Positions 1-7,940 of a DNA stretch of 23,862 nt are shown in pieces. The stretch is from IMG/VR virus record IMGVR_UViG_3300022690_000151, positions 1 to 23,862 of that record; one strand, written 5' to 3'. Source of the stretch: a virus. The position numbers were made by a program, and so were the translations under genes. Positions within the stretch are counted from its first letter, which is position 1. Every line of letters begins with the position of its first letter. Under the pieces are notes generated by a model. The model saw only the letters and a list, made by a program, of their open reading frames with translations, made no database searches and was not told the origin of the DNA.

Positions 1-375
1 ATAATAAACACCGATTCCAGTTGACGGATTGAATTGTGTCTTGAGTATTCTAACAACTTCGTCTCCCATGTCCTCAAGGTTAGAATAAGATTCATCTCTT
101 GAGAATATTTGCACATCAATAGTTCTGTAATACAAAGTAATTTCGTATATGTCCTGGACTTCGTTGAAAGTTGGATGTTCAACTAAGTTTTCGTTGCCTT
201 CTGATTGGATCTTTTGCACGGTGACGGCCTTTGTCACTTCGTTGCCTGGGATTTGTGGATAAGCGAAAAATTGCACTGGCTCCTTCATATTGTCGCTTGT
301 GTTTTTAGAAATCTCTCCAGTTAAATTCCATTGAGCTTCGATGATATCTCGAAGTGTGTCGGCACTAAACGCCAT
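1..375 (-). CDS. Neck/tail-completion-like protein, 3' end missing
   Basis: The reading frame is open for 125 codons from an ATG at 375 to the left window edge, so the C-terminus is missing. The start overlaps the TAA stop of the connector-like gene by one base (TAATG), which supports translational coupling. The visible part begins MAFSADTLRDII, has a helical first 25 residues and then alternating beta strands (YEITLYYRTIDVQIFSRDES at about 78-97) followed by a helix (NLEDMGDEVVRILKT). A helix-strand-helix small protein directly after a head-tail connector fits a neck, tail-completion or tail-terminator protein. This is inferred from position and shape; no diagnostic motif is visible. Confidence 0.7.
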   Translation of the reverse strand, partial: MAFSADTLRDIIEAQWNLTGEISKNTSDNMKEPVQFFAYPQIPGNEVTKAVTVQKIQSEGNENLVEHPTFNEVQDIYEITLYYRTIDVQIFSRDESYSNLEDMGDEVVRILKTQFNPSTGIGVYY

Positions 376-779
376 TAAACAGTAGCCGGACTGGAGCCTT
401 CTTGTCCAGTCACTCCTCTTGTAGTTGTGAAAGTTCCTCCGGTATGTCCGGTAATATCTTCTTGACCATAAACGGCTCTCACATGATCGCCTATTCTTTT
501 TTCCCACTGTTTAATTCCATCAAGCGTTTGATTTTTTGCCGGAGTTTGCCAGTAATTGTATAACGAAGCTGAGAGGCCAGAAGCTAACGCAATTAACTGT
601 CTGTCTGGATTTTTCAAGGGAGTTTCTTTATGCACACCGACTTGAACGTTGACAAACGAGTCAGCGTCTCTCATGTGCGATTCTATCTTTTCGTCTGAGA
701 TTTGATTAGAGTCTGGAATATTGAGATACTGTTTTGTTGTTTTCAAGTCAGCATAGCCGATTGTAGCTGGCTGACTCAA
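375..779 (-). CDS. Head-tail connector (gp6-like) protein
   Basis: This 134-aa protein probably sits between the portal and the tail. It starts with a 'YADLKTTKQYLNI' segment, followed by an acidic helix (SDEKIESHMRDADSFVNVQVG) and a second helix (RQLIALASGLSASLYNYW). That arrangement is typical of gp6-like connectors, which are mostly helical and 100-150 aa long. The C-terminal 25 residues are Gly/Thr-rich and probably disordered. The start is TTG at 779, and it overlaps the TGA of the upstream gene as TTGA. An AAGGAG site lies 9 nt upstream, and no ATG competes. The family call rests on pattern and position, not on an alignment. Confidence 0.65.
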   Translation of the reverse strand: MSQPATIGYADLKTTKQYLNIPDSNQISDEKIESHMRDADSFVNVQVGVHKETPLKNPDRQLIALASGLSASLYNYWQTPAKNQTLDGIKQWEKRIGDHVRAVYGQEDITGHTGGTFTTTRGVTGQEGSSPATV

Positions 780-1117
780 GATGATAAGCTCCTTGTTATT
801 CTAATGTCGAACTGTTCGGATTTTCTAACCTCGCCAGATCCAGTGTCCTCAAAATCAACCTTGCCGTAATACTGTCCGGCCACGGTAGGGACTTGGGAAG
901 CTATGATTGACCATGCTAAAATGCCCTTCGTAGGAGGAGCAATCGTTCCGAGGATTATTCCTCCAGGCACAATGTCTGTCAGATAATCAGTTGTTTTAAT
1001 GAATAATCGGATATTGTCATACGGTGTCAAATCAAAGGCTCCTCCGGTTGCTTGATTAACAACTTCAAACTCGACAGTAAAGTCACGTTCTCCGATTGTT
1101 AGTGTAAGATCACTCAA
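776..1117 (-). CDS. Small Ig-like beta protein, BppU N-terminus-like
   Basis: This 113-aa protein has alternating hydrophobic strands: LTLTIGERDFTVEFEV, YDNIRLFIKTTDY, ILAWSIIASQV, GQYYGKVDFED and SEQFDIRITR. The pattern resembles the N-terminal Ig-like domain of phage baseplate upper proteins (BppU family), which often occurs as a small separate gene among fibre and connector genes. The start is TTG at 1117, overlapping the end of the 52-aa gene by eight bases (TTGAGTGA). The same TTGAGT context starts the next gene at 779 and the fibre gene at 4913. It is probably a virion component or an attachment module for a fibre; the exact role is unknown. Confidence 0.65.
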   Translation of the reverse strand: MSDLTLTIGERDFTVEFEVVNQATGGAFDLTPYDNIRLFIKTTDYLTDIVPGGIILGTIAPPTKGILAWSIIASQVPTVAGQYYGKVDFEDTGSGEVRKSEQFDIRITRSLSS

Positions 1118-1268
1118 TTCCGATCACAATCCTCGCCTCGCCATTCTGTCCAGTTGGAGGCACATTTATGACAGTTCTTAATCTTATTGTCGGCACATCT
1201 TGAATTTTTGTGTCAAAGATATTGTCGTCAAAGATATTCAACTGAAAACCGTCAAACATACCGGGCAT
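1110..1268 (-). CDS. Small 52-aa structural-cluster protein
   Basis: This short gene reads from ATG 1268 to TGA 1110. It begins MPGMFDGFQLNIFDDNIFD and ends in an RTVINVPPTG segment. The repeated phenylalanine-aspartate 'IFDDNIFD' pattern resembles short proteins with repeated 'FQxNAFQ' motifs found among phage structural genes, though no function is established for those. An AGGAGG Shine-Dalgarno lies 9 nt before the ATG, and a copy of the 15-bp promoter element lies 25 nt upstream, so it is the first gene of the unit 1268 to <1. Its stop overlaps the TTG start of the next gene. The promoter, ribosome site and tight packing together make a real gene likely. Confidence 0.7.
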   Translation of the reverse strand: MPGMFDGFQLNIFDDNIFDTKIQDVPTIRLRTVINVPPTGQNGEARIVIGIE

Positions 1269-1286
1269 AACTTAGAGTCCTCCTGA

Positions 1287-1301
1287 AATTATACAAGTGT
1301 T
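1287..1301 (-). promoter_or_regulatory. 15-bp promoter element, copy 1
   Basis: The minus-strand sequence is AACACTTGTATAATT. The TATA starts 25 nt before the ATG at 1268. It begins one base after the TGA stop of the 844-aa gene and drives the 52-aa/Ig-like/connector unit. This is the only copy followed by a strong AGGAGG ribosome site. Confidence 0.75.
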
Positions 1302-1302
1302 T

Positions 1303-3837
1303 TCAATCAGTGCCAAACACCACAATTTCTGAGTCAGTGTCATAGTCTCCGGCCTGAGTATTTCTAAGTTGGACTTTGTTTAGTTGTTCGGTATCATTTC
1401 TCCAAATTCCCACAGATTCAATCCTATCAGGGACGTTTGCCGGGCCGAACGCATTGGCTTGAATTGTATCGTAGCCGTGAGTTTCTTTGAAAAAACCTGA
1501 TCTATTATACACTATCAAAAAGGAAGAATGGTCACTGTCCGTGGGAGTCTGTTCAACATTCAATCCTCGATCCTGAGTCCTCACATCCGTAGCTCCGTTT
1601 AATGATGTATGCCTTGAATAATTAACGAGATCATCTGAATTAAAGAGATATCTAAGGTCGATTACTCCGTTTAACGCATTACCTTTTGTCTGAATATCAA
1701 GGGATCTAAAAACGTCAAAGCCGTCAGCATTATTCACGTTATCCCATACCTCGATATCGGAGACGAGAACTTCCCAAAATGCAGTTGAAGCTGTTGAAAC
1801 TCTATTTTTGATTGCCCAAAATCGTAAATCAATGTTTGACGAACTTATTGAAAATGTCCTTGATTGAATTAGGTCGTTAAACAATTCATCTCTATAAAGA
1901 GACATTCTCGCTAGTGTAGTTGAGAGTCTTGATATCTCAAGGAAAAATGCTCCGTTTGTTATTGTCAGGTCAGTGTAAGCTGTTTCAACTGTCCATCCAG
2001 TAGCCGGAGTTGAACCCACGCCATGCGAGGGAGCATAGTTTCCAGTTGTCGGATCTATTCTTAGAGCTATGCCATTTTGAGGAACCGAACCATGAGCTCC
2101 GGCCGTTGAGCCGAACAAGCCAATCCAATTAAGAGGATTATTACTTGCTGTTATGTTATTATCCACTACGTCAATTTTACATCTTATTACAAATCCAGAG
2201 TCAGAGATATTGCTAGGCGTTAAATCAACCGAAAGTGAATTGTTTGAATTATCCTCTATACCCGACCAAAAGATATTTTCATTACAAAAATTCAAACGAG
2301 AATCCGGTATAGCTTCTTGAACTGGAGTTGAGTTGAAAGTGCAAGAATTAGTGAAAGTGTCCCAAATTGTAATATTGTGAATCGTAGCTTGTATTTCTCC
2401 AAGGCCAGTATCTTGCCTATTCATTATTTTAACAAATTGAAGTGCTCCAATAGCGTTTGATATTATTCCATTTACTGTCTGCAATATAACGCCAAATCTG
2501 TCACTGATTGAAGCTTCGATAGTAGTTGAGCTAGTTCTTTTAATTTCACAAAAGAATTTTTGTTCGAGCATTGGATTGAATCTTGAATAGTCAAAGTCGG
2601 CATCGTGAGCTTGATTGACTGGAGCTTGAGTGTTAACACTAGAAATCCAAGCAAAGCCTTCATGGATTGGAAAAGTGTTGTCACAAGCAAAAGCAAAATA
2701 GATCCCATCTTGGTTAGTCGTTGAATCAACTGTTTGATTACCGTCAAACAGTCCGATGAAAATTACTTTGTCGAGTGCGTTTGCATCTCCGTCCAAGAGA
2801 TACAAGTTAATTTCAAACTGCATAGTCCAAGCCGAATTAGAAACTGGAGATCCCAAATCAAAAGCAATAGCGTCATTGGTAGTGTCAATAACACTATTGA
2901 AGAATAAGAAATCCTGGAGAGTTTCAATCCTTGCCTTTGTCGAGTCAGTTGTAGTCCATCCAGTAGCCGAGGAGAAATTTGATTGAAAGCTTACGGCATT
3001 AGAGCCAGTAAGTAAATCCGGGAATATGTCAAAGTCAATGGCCTTTATAGTTCCCTTTGCTGTAAAGAAATCCTGGAGTCCTTCGGAGTTGACAAATAAT
3101 TCAATATCGTCAATAACTCCGTTGAAAGTTCCTCCGACAGCCGAGCCATCGTTGTTATGAACTTTGATAAACCTTAGACGATCAATGGCCGATGATATGC
3201 CAGTAACTTTTAATTTTTCAACCTTGACAGAATAATTTGCGTCACTGTAAATTGAAGCTTCCATCGTAGTCGGAGAAGTCCTCTTTAACTCAAAGAATTG
3301 TGTTTCATTTGTATTCCAAACAGTTGTAAAAGTAGCTAGGACAACGGCTCCTTCTGGATCATTCACTGACTCGGCCAATAATTGAATTGCTTTTACATTA
3401 GCACTAGTCCAACTAAATCTCAATGCGATAAAGTCTTGAACTACTCCAGAGCCAGAAGTTGACGGATCTGCATACAGTCCCACATAACCCTCGATAACAG
3501 AGGACACTGGCATAGTTTGAGGCGAGCCTTGAGTCATTTTCCATCGTAAGCCCCAATTACCATTATTAGTCAGCTCAGTCGTAAAGCCAACTTTTTGATA
3601 AGTATCGAATGAAACTCCTCTATTGGCTCCGACTCGAACGAAATCCCACTCGATAACATCGGTTATGATATCAACTATAATCTCTGTCCCTACTGGAGGC
3701 CAGTTAGCGTCAGCGTCCGGCACGGTTGCATAAGCTGAAAAAGTATCTTGAAATGTTGCGACTCCAGAATTAGAGGCAAAGCTTCCTCCAATGTCGTCAC
3801 CGATTGTTTTTGTTGCTAACTTTTGCCATTCAGTCAT
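1303..3837 (-). CDS. Large multidomain fibre/adhesin with LamG-like repeats
   Basis: This 844-aa beta-rich protein has three divergent lectin-like (concanavalin/LamG-type) domains, at roughly 75-250, 285-495 and 530-700. Each carries a related core: FFELKRTSPTTMEASIYSD near 187, FFCEIKRTSSTTIEASISD near 433 and FFLEISRLSTTLARMSLYRD near 636. Each ends in an 'hxDIELF/W' strand. The last 140 residues are a jelly-roll-like domain (YSRHTSLNGATDV ... SEIVVFGTD) shared with the 358-aa and 325-aa proteins. The predicted role is a receptor- or glycan-binding fibre. The ATG at 3837 overlaps the upstream TAA as TAATG. An in-frame GTG at 3852 is possible but less likely. It is last in the unit 6328-1303. 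Confidence 0.75.
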   Translation of the reverse strand: MTEWQKLATKTIGDDIGGSFASNSGVATFQDTFSAYATVPDADANWPPVGTEIIVDIITDVIEWDFVRVGANRGVSFDTYQKVGFTTELTNNGNWGLRWKMTQGSPQTMPVSSVIEGYVGLYADPSTSGSGVVQDFIALRFSWTSANVKAIQLLAESVNDPEGAVVLATFTTVWNTNETQFFELKRTSPTTMEASIYSDANYSVKVEKLKVTGISSAIDRLRFIKVHNNDGSAVGGTFNGVIDDIELFVNSEGLQDFFTAKGTIKAIDFDIFPDLLTGSNAVSFQSNFSSATGWTTTDSTKARIETLQDFLFFNSVIDTTNDAIAFDLGSPVSNSAWTMQFEINLYLLDGDANALDKVIFIGLFDGNQTVDSTTNQDGIYFAFACDNTFPIHEGFAWISSVNTQAPVNQAHDADFDYSRFNPMLEQKFFCEIKRTSSTTIEASISDRFGVILQTVNGIISNAIGALQFVKIMNRQDTGLGEIQATIHNITIWDTFTNSCTFNSTPVQEAIPDSRLNFCNENIFWSGIEDNSNNSLSVDLTPSNISDSGFVIRCKIDVVDNNITASNNPLNWIGLFGSTAGAHGSVPQNGIALRIDPTTGNYAPSHGVGSTPATGWTVETAYTDLTITNGAFFLEISRLSTTLARMSLYRDELFNDLIQSRTFSISSSNIDLRFWAIKNRVSTASTAFWEVLVSDIEVWDNVNNADGFDVFRSLDIQTKGNALNGVIDLRYLFNSDDLVNYSRHTSLNGATDVRTQDRGLNVEQTPTDSDHSSFLIVYNRSGFFKETHGYDTIQANAFGPANVPDRIESVGIWRNDTEQLNKVQLRNTQAGDYDTDSEIVVFGTD

Positions 3838-4913
3838 TAGTCGTTGCCCCACACTGTAATTTTAGATCCGGCTCCTATTGTTTGAACGCCTGAAAATCTA
3901 AACATACTAGCTATATCGATCTGTCCGGCCTTTAAAGTCAAATCTCTATTTCTTACCGAAACCATATTTCTTTGAATATCATTAGGAGGAGAGAATTGGG
4001 AAGTGTCTGACGTGCCTTGACCGATCCCGGCCTTTTCCTGGCCAACTTTATTTATGAAAAAAAAGTTTGCATAATTATTTGAGTTGCCACTAGTAAGAAT
4101 TGAATATTCAGTCCCGGAGAATAGTTGGTCGGCAAAACTAGAATTTGCAAATCTCAAGTCGTAAAGATTTGTGGGAGACGTTTGAACCGTGCCGTCACCG
4201 AATCTTCCTTGATAAGCAAACTGTGACGTTCCTCCTTTAGAAACTTGGTTATTTATCCATAAGTATTTTCTTTTGGTAAAGTTCGGAGTTATTACGATAT
4301 CTTCTCCTCCCACGGCTGTTTTTTCTCCAAGCAAATTCCAAAAGTTCGGTAGCTGAGGATCGAAACGACTCCAACCTAAGACGACAAGTTCGGAGCCAGT
4401 CGGAAAACTTCCAGTTCCGGCATTATTAATATTGATAGTGTCGAGAGGACTCAAGTTAGACCACTTGCCAGCTACTTGTGATCTAAAATTTCCGAGTTGA
4501 ACTCCGTCCTCCCATCGACCTCCTCGAAAACTAACTAATTTTTCATGGCCCCATAAATTGTTGATATAACCAAAACCAAACTGAAAAAGTGATGTTACTG
4601 AATTTACGCTAAGAAGGATTTGATTTTGAGTAGCTCTTGACACGTCAGCCGTTCCGTTGTTTGCATCTCTGCTAGCGTAATTTGCCCCACTGTCAACGCC
4701 TCCGTCTCCTAATCGAATGTTTAATTGAATATCTGGCGAGTCGAATATATCTACGAGAATCATATAGAACTCTTTGTTTGGGAGGCCAGAGACAGTGATA
4801 TCGTCTCCTGGAGCTCCAAGTGTAGTCCTTCCAATTTCTGTCCACGATCCATCACTCACGACTGGAGGAATCGGGACTCCAAACGAAGAAGGATTAATGA
4901 AATATTGACTCAA
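3837..4913 (-). CDS. Fibre/decoration protein with two jelly-roll-like domains
   Basis: This 358-aa protein contains two related beta domains, at about 22-183 and 190-358. Each opens with a W-x-x-[IL]-G-x-x-T or N-L-L-G-E-K-T strand and ends with a closing strand of the type S-[EK]-[LI]-x-V-[LW]-G (SELVVLGW at 174, SKITVWGND at the end). The first contains YASRDANNGTADV, matching YATRRSQNGASDV in the 325-aa protein and YSRHTSLNGATDV in the 844-aa protein. The shared fold points to repeated fibre tips or decoration domains. The start is TTG at 4913 in TTGAGT, overlapping the TGA of the upstream fibre gene. Without the TTG start the first in-frame Met would cut into the first domain. Confidence 0.75.
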   Translation of the reverse strand: MSQYFINPSSFGVPIPPVVSDGSWTEIGRTTLGAPGDDITVSGLPNKEFYMILVDIFDSPDIQLNIRLGDGGVDSGANYASRDANNGTADVSRATQNQILLSVNSVTSLFQFGFGYINNLWGHEKLVSFRGGRWEDGVQLGNFRSQVAGKWSNLSPLDTININNAGTGSFPTGSELVVLGWSRFDPQLPNFWNLLGEKTAVGGEDIVITPNFTKRKYLWINNQVSKGGTSQFAYQGRFGDGTVQTSPTNLYDLRFANSSFADQLFSGTEYSILTSGNSNNYANFFFINKVGQEKAGIGQGTSDTSQFSPPNDIQRNMVSVRNRDLTLKAGQIDIASMFRFSGVQTIGAGSKITVWGND

Positions 4914-6328
4914 GGCTGATTACCGATTAAGACGACTTTCAATCCCTTACCGGGAGTTGTAGAGCCAACGGTGTCCAAATCGATTTTAATCTCGCTATCA
5001 TCAGCCAAATTAGGATCTGTAATAACTGGAGGAGTTACGGCCGACTCACTAGTTAATTCTCCGGCATCGATTGTGATTGGCGTTGACAAAATATCCACGC
5101 CACTTTCACGAATGTTTATCGTGATCACTGATCCAGTTGGAGCACTCGTCACGCTAGCTTTTACTTTACTTAGTGTAAAACCATAAGGCATCCTGAAAGT
5201 TACTTGTGCGTCTCCAGTTGTGAGATCACTTGTTTCGTCTGAGGCCGGAATAACGAATGATTGTAATTGTGCTCCTGGAGCTACTTGGAACGTGGGAGCC
5301 GAGCCAACTCCGTTTGAAGTTAAAACTTCTCCCGAACTTCCTACGGCTACGGTGTCAATGACTCCGGCCGAATCCCAGGTAATTAGCTCACCGTCAACGC
5401 CATCGGCAAGAGCTGAGAACGGAATATTTTGGAAGGTGTTATTACTTCCGTCTATTGTTTTATTGGAAAAAGTATCAGTTGTTGCTTTACCGACAAAAGT
5501 GTCATTAGAATCTGGAATTATCCAAGTTCGTAGTGTTGCCGTTGTTACGCCTGAAATGTCGAACGCTAATTGTTTTGTTGGATCGGCTGTATTATTAATT
5601 CTAAAGAGTCCGTCTAAAAATTCGTCCGATACAATCTGAATATCAGAGAGAAATGCTACTGTGCCGGATTTGTCTGGCCACGTTGCTGTTCTTGTTGTAG
5701 CCGTTGTTATTCCGGCAATTTGAAAAGCTAATTGTTTTGTATTGTCAGCGTTATCAAAGACACGGAATAGATCATCAGCGAATGTGTTACCTCCTCCAAC
5801 TACGTCAGAGAGTAAGGCGACAACTCCGTCTTTGTCTGGCCAGCTATAAGTTCGAGTCGTGCTACTTGCAATCGCTGAGACTTCAAAGTTTAAAATTTTT
5901 GTTGCGTCACCGTTGTCAAAAATTGAGAAGGCATCATCTGAAAAATTACCGATTGGAGGAGCTATTGCTTGCCAAACGATTGTCGTTGCCGTTGATTTTA
6001 AAAAGAATCCGTCTGGCCCTCTTGGAAAACGATTCCAAATAGCTCCGTCATAAAATAGAATATCTCCCTCGATTGGCCCGGATGAGACAGTTGCATCAAC
6101 GTCTGATAAATCTCCGAATAGTTCGTTAGTAATATCTTGTAGAAAATTGCTCAGAGTAAAGCCGTTAATCGTGCCTACATTAGTGAAATTTTCGTTGCCC
6201 CAATTAATATCTCCAGAGGACACAATTTGATTAAGTGGATCTTCTAGCTGATCTCTACTAACATCAAAATTATTGTCTTGAGGTAATGCACTACTCCAAG
6301 GAATCCTTAGATTAGTAATAATGGCCAT
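4910..6328 (-). CDS. Tail/head fibre protein with three 45-residue repeats
   Basis: This 472-aa protein has an N-terminal low-complexity attachment region and three tandem repeats of about 45 residues, at roughly 129-173, 183-228 and 236-280. The repeat consensus is D-x-hFRhxDNxDxTKQLAFxhxGhTTATxRTxxhPD followed by a G-T-V-A-x-L-S-D end. This repeat is common in phage fibre shafts. A 'DTFSNKTIDGSNNTFQNIP' segment (284-303) follows, then a C-terminal beta domain (355-472) that ends KGLKVVLIGNQP. It is probably a trimeric fibre. The ATG at 6328 has a purine-rich GGAGAGAGAGG upstream and promoter copy 2 with TATA 29 nt before the ATG. It is first in a three-gene fibre unit. Confidence 0.85.
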   Translation of the reverse strand: MAIITNLRIPWSSALPQDNNFDVSRDQLEDPLNQIVSSGDINWGNENFTNVGTINGFTLSNFLQDITNELFGDLSDVDATVSSGPIEGDILFYDGAIWNRFPRGPDGFFLKSTATTIVWQAIAPPIGNFSDDAFSIFDNGDATKILNFEVSAIASSTTRTYSWPDKDGVVALLSDVVGGGNTFADDLFRVFDNADNTKQLAFQIAGITTATTRTATWPDKSGTVAFLSDIQIVSDEFLDGLFRINNTADPTKQLAFDISGVTTATLRTWIIPDSNDTFVGKATTDTFSNKTIDGSNNTFQNIPFSALADGVDGELITWDSAGVIDTVAVGSSGEVLTSNGVGSAPTFQVAPGAQLQSFVIPASDETSDLTTGDAQVTFRMPYGFTLSKVKASVTSAPTGSVITINIRESGVDILSTPITIDAGELTSESAVTPPVITDPNLADDSEIKIDLDTVGSTTPGKGLKVVLIGNQP

Positions 6329-6350
6329 GCTTGATTTTCCTCTCTCTCCA

Positions 6351-6365
6351 AATTATACAAGTGTT
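6351..6365 (-). promoter_or_regulatory. 15-bp promoter element, copy 2
   Basis: The minus-strand sequence is AACACTTGTATAATT. The TATA begins 29 nt before the ATG at 6328. The element's first two bases are part of the TAA stop of the 80-aa gene at 6364, so promoter and stop codon physically overlap. Confidence 0.75.
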
Positions 6366-6606
6366 ATGCCCTCGGAGTTACCTCTTTGAGATATGGAAAA
6401 GCTGTAAGTAACTGATCTTTTTGAGCTTGAGTTGGATTAGCATCAAACTCGATATACTCTACTTTGCTAGGATCGGCCACGTTAAGCTGAAATTTAAATT
6501 CAATTCCTTGAGCATCAACGTCAACTCCAATATTGTTTTTGAGCCAGTTGACTATTGCTTGCCGAGTCACCGGGGCCGGAGTGTCAATGGCGAAAGCTAC
6601 GACCAT
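6364..6606 (-). CDS. Conserved-type small hypothetical protein (80 aa)
   Basis: I do not recognise this gene. It encodes an 80-residue acidic alpha/beta protein with a VTRQAIVNWLKNNIGVDV helix near 13-30, a central strand (IEFKFQLNVAD), a second strand (KVEYIEFDA) and a C-terminal helix (QAQKDQLLTAFPYL). There are no Cys residues, no signal peptide and no membrane segment. The ATG follows directly on the TAA of the 325-aa gene with no gap, so it is translated within the 8698-6364 unit. It may be an assembly or attachment factor for the neighbouring fibres, but that is a guess from position only. Confidence 0.75.
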   Translation of the reverse strand: MVVAFAIDTPAPVTRQAIVNWLKNNIGVDVDAQGIEFKFQLNVADPSKVEYIEFDANPTQAQKDQLLTAFPYLKEVTPRA

Positions 6607-7584
6607 TTAATTAAACCCCAATACTCTGACTTGAGAAACATTGGTATAACTTCCGGGATCATTATTTGTGAAAGTCAAACTAGTTATTCGAGCCGTCCCT
6701 ATGCTATAAGTAAAATAGTTTAATTGTCTCTCTGGAGCCGTAAATTCATCAGGGGCATCTGTTTGAACAGTTTTACTAAATCCCATTTTTGTATGGTTAA
6801 GTGTATCTTCGATATCAATTATAATTAATGAGTGCTCGCTGACTCCTCCCACATCTAACTCTATTCCAGATTGATTTGTGCCAGTAACATCAGACGCTCC
6901 GTTCTGACTCCTCCTCGTTGCGTATTCAGTGGACGTATCTCCGTTGATAGTCATTACCGTATCAATAGGGCCTCCTCCGTTAGCGTGCAAATAAACATAT
7001 ACTCTTAGATATCGTCTAGCCGAGAAATTTACTGTTATAACATCAGTGTCGGCACTCGGTGATTCGTCAGCAAGATCCTCCCAAACTCCTCCGGCTCCTC
7101 CTCCGGGAATTGTTACGTCAGTTCTATTTGCTCCAGGATTATCAACGGCTGTCACTCCGGCTCCAATGAAATTAAAAGTCGGTTGCTGAGGGAGTGCCAC
7201 GCCTTCGTCTTGAATAGTTTGATAGAAATCTATGTCAGCCGGGAGCGTAGCCCAAGCCGGGAATCCTCCCACGACAGTTAAGACTTGGCTTGGAGTGCCT
7301 ATTGCTAAACCGTCCCATGAAGGCGAGCCAGTGCCAAAAATTAAGTCTCCGGCTACGACTGGATGAGCGACAGTATCTTGATTCTGTGAACCGTCAAGTA
7401 AATCGTGAGGCTGAACATTACCTGGGATATTTACATTAGTTCTATTGTTGCCCGGATCATCTGTCGCTGTCACTCCAGTCCCAATAAAATTAAGGGTTGT
7501 CTGAAATGGTAGAGCGATTCCTTCGTCTTGAATTTCTTGTAAGATATCAAAGAAAACATTGTAACCTTGAGACGGACTTGGCAT
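6607..7584 (-). CDS. Fibre protein with duplicated IQDEG repeat and jelly-roll C-terminus
   Basis: This 325-aa protein has two copies of a known phage-fibre repeat, at about 11-54 and 120-161. Each reads like IQDEGhALPxQxTxNFIGxGVTAxDxPGxNRT followed by V-x-I-P-G. A beta domain follows at 165-325. It contains RRYLRVYVYLHANGG and YATRRSQNGASDV and ends VSQVRVLGFN, matching the domains of the 358-aa and 844-aa proteins. The N-terminus MPSPSQGY is nearly the same as that of the next upstream protein (MSFPSQGY), suggesting a shared docking peptide. The ATG overlaps the upstream TAA (TAATG). The predicted role is a fibre or decoration protein. Confidence 0.8.
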   Translation of the reverse strand: MPSPSQGYNVFFDILQEIQDEGIALPFQTTLNFIGTGVTATDDPGNNRTNVNIPGNVQPHDLLDGSQNQDTVAHPVVAGDLIFGTGSPSWDGLAIGTPSQVLTVVGGFPAWATLPADIDFYQTIQDEGVALPQQPTFNFIGAGVTAVDNPGANRTDVTIPGGGAGGVWEDLADESPSADTDVITVNFSARRYLRVYVYLHANGGGPIDTVMTINGDTSTEYATRRSQNGASDVTGTNQSGIELDVGGVSEHSLIIIDIEDTLNHTKMGFSKTVQTDAPDEFTAPERQLNYFTYSIGTARITSLTFTNNDPGSYTNVSQVRVLGFN

Positions 7585-7940
7585 TATATTCTCTCCAATA
7601 CTCTAGCTATACGAATCGTTCCGGCCGTGTCTGATCTAAAATTAATCAAGTCCGTGCTTAATACTGGAATCTCAAACGAATTAAGTGTCTCGGCCTCGAT
7701 CTTGTTATTGTTGTTTAGCAAAAACCAATTTGCCCCACTGTCATAAGAGACAGAGATGTTTGCTCTTTTACTAAAAGCAAAAATAAAAAGTAAATCACTT
7801 CCAAATCCAGGATCAACTTGAGGGATAATGTCAGAGGCGAACCATTCTTCGTCAACAATTACAGCGACATTAGAAATACTAGATTTTAGAATAGGGATTG
7901 GGACGGTTGACGGTATGTAACCTTGAGACGGAAAACTCAT
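7584..7940 (-). CDS. Single-domain beta decoration protein (118 aa)
   Basis: The protein begins MSFPSQGY, like the 325-aa neighbour. Residues 45-118 form a beta domain (VSYDSGANWFLLNNNNKI ... INFRSDTAGTIRIARVLERI). This domain also occurs twice in the 253-aa protein and once in the 108-aa protein at 15754. The conserved core is a D/S-G-x-x-F/W strand, an Asn-rich turn, and a final hNFRTxxxGThRhhRV strand pair. There is no signal peptide or membrane segment. The ATG overlaps the upstream TGA as ATGA. It probably coats the virion or forms part of a fibre base. The family relation is visible directly; the role is inferred. Confidence 0.75.
   Translation of the reverse strand: MSFPSQGYIPSTVPIPILKSSISNVAVIVDEEWFASDIIPQVDPGFGSDLLFIFAFSKRANISVSYDSGANWFLLNNNNKIEAETLNSFEIPVLSTDLINFRSDTAGTIRIARVLERI

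Noticed and set aside
3838-3852. GTG start giving five more residues on the 844-aa fibre
   Set aside because: The ATG at 3837 overlaps the upstream stop as TAATG, the same junction type used by neighbours, and is more likely.
5220-5639. Plus-strand open frame of 139 codons
   Set aside because: It lies wholly inside the fibre gene repeats on the opposite strand, and its product mirrors the antisense of repetitive codons. No ribosome site or family motif.
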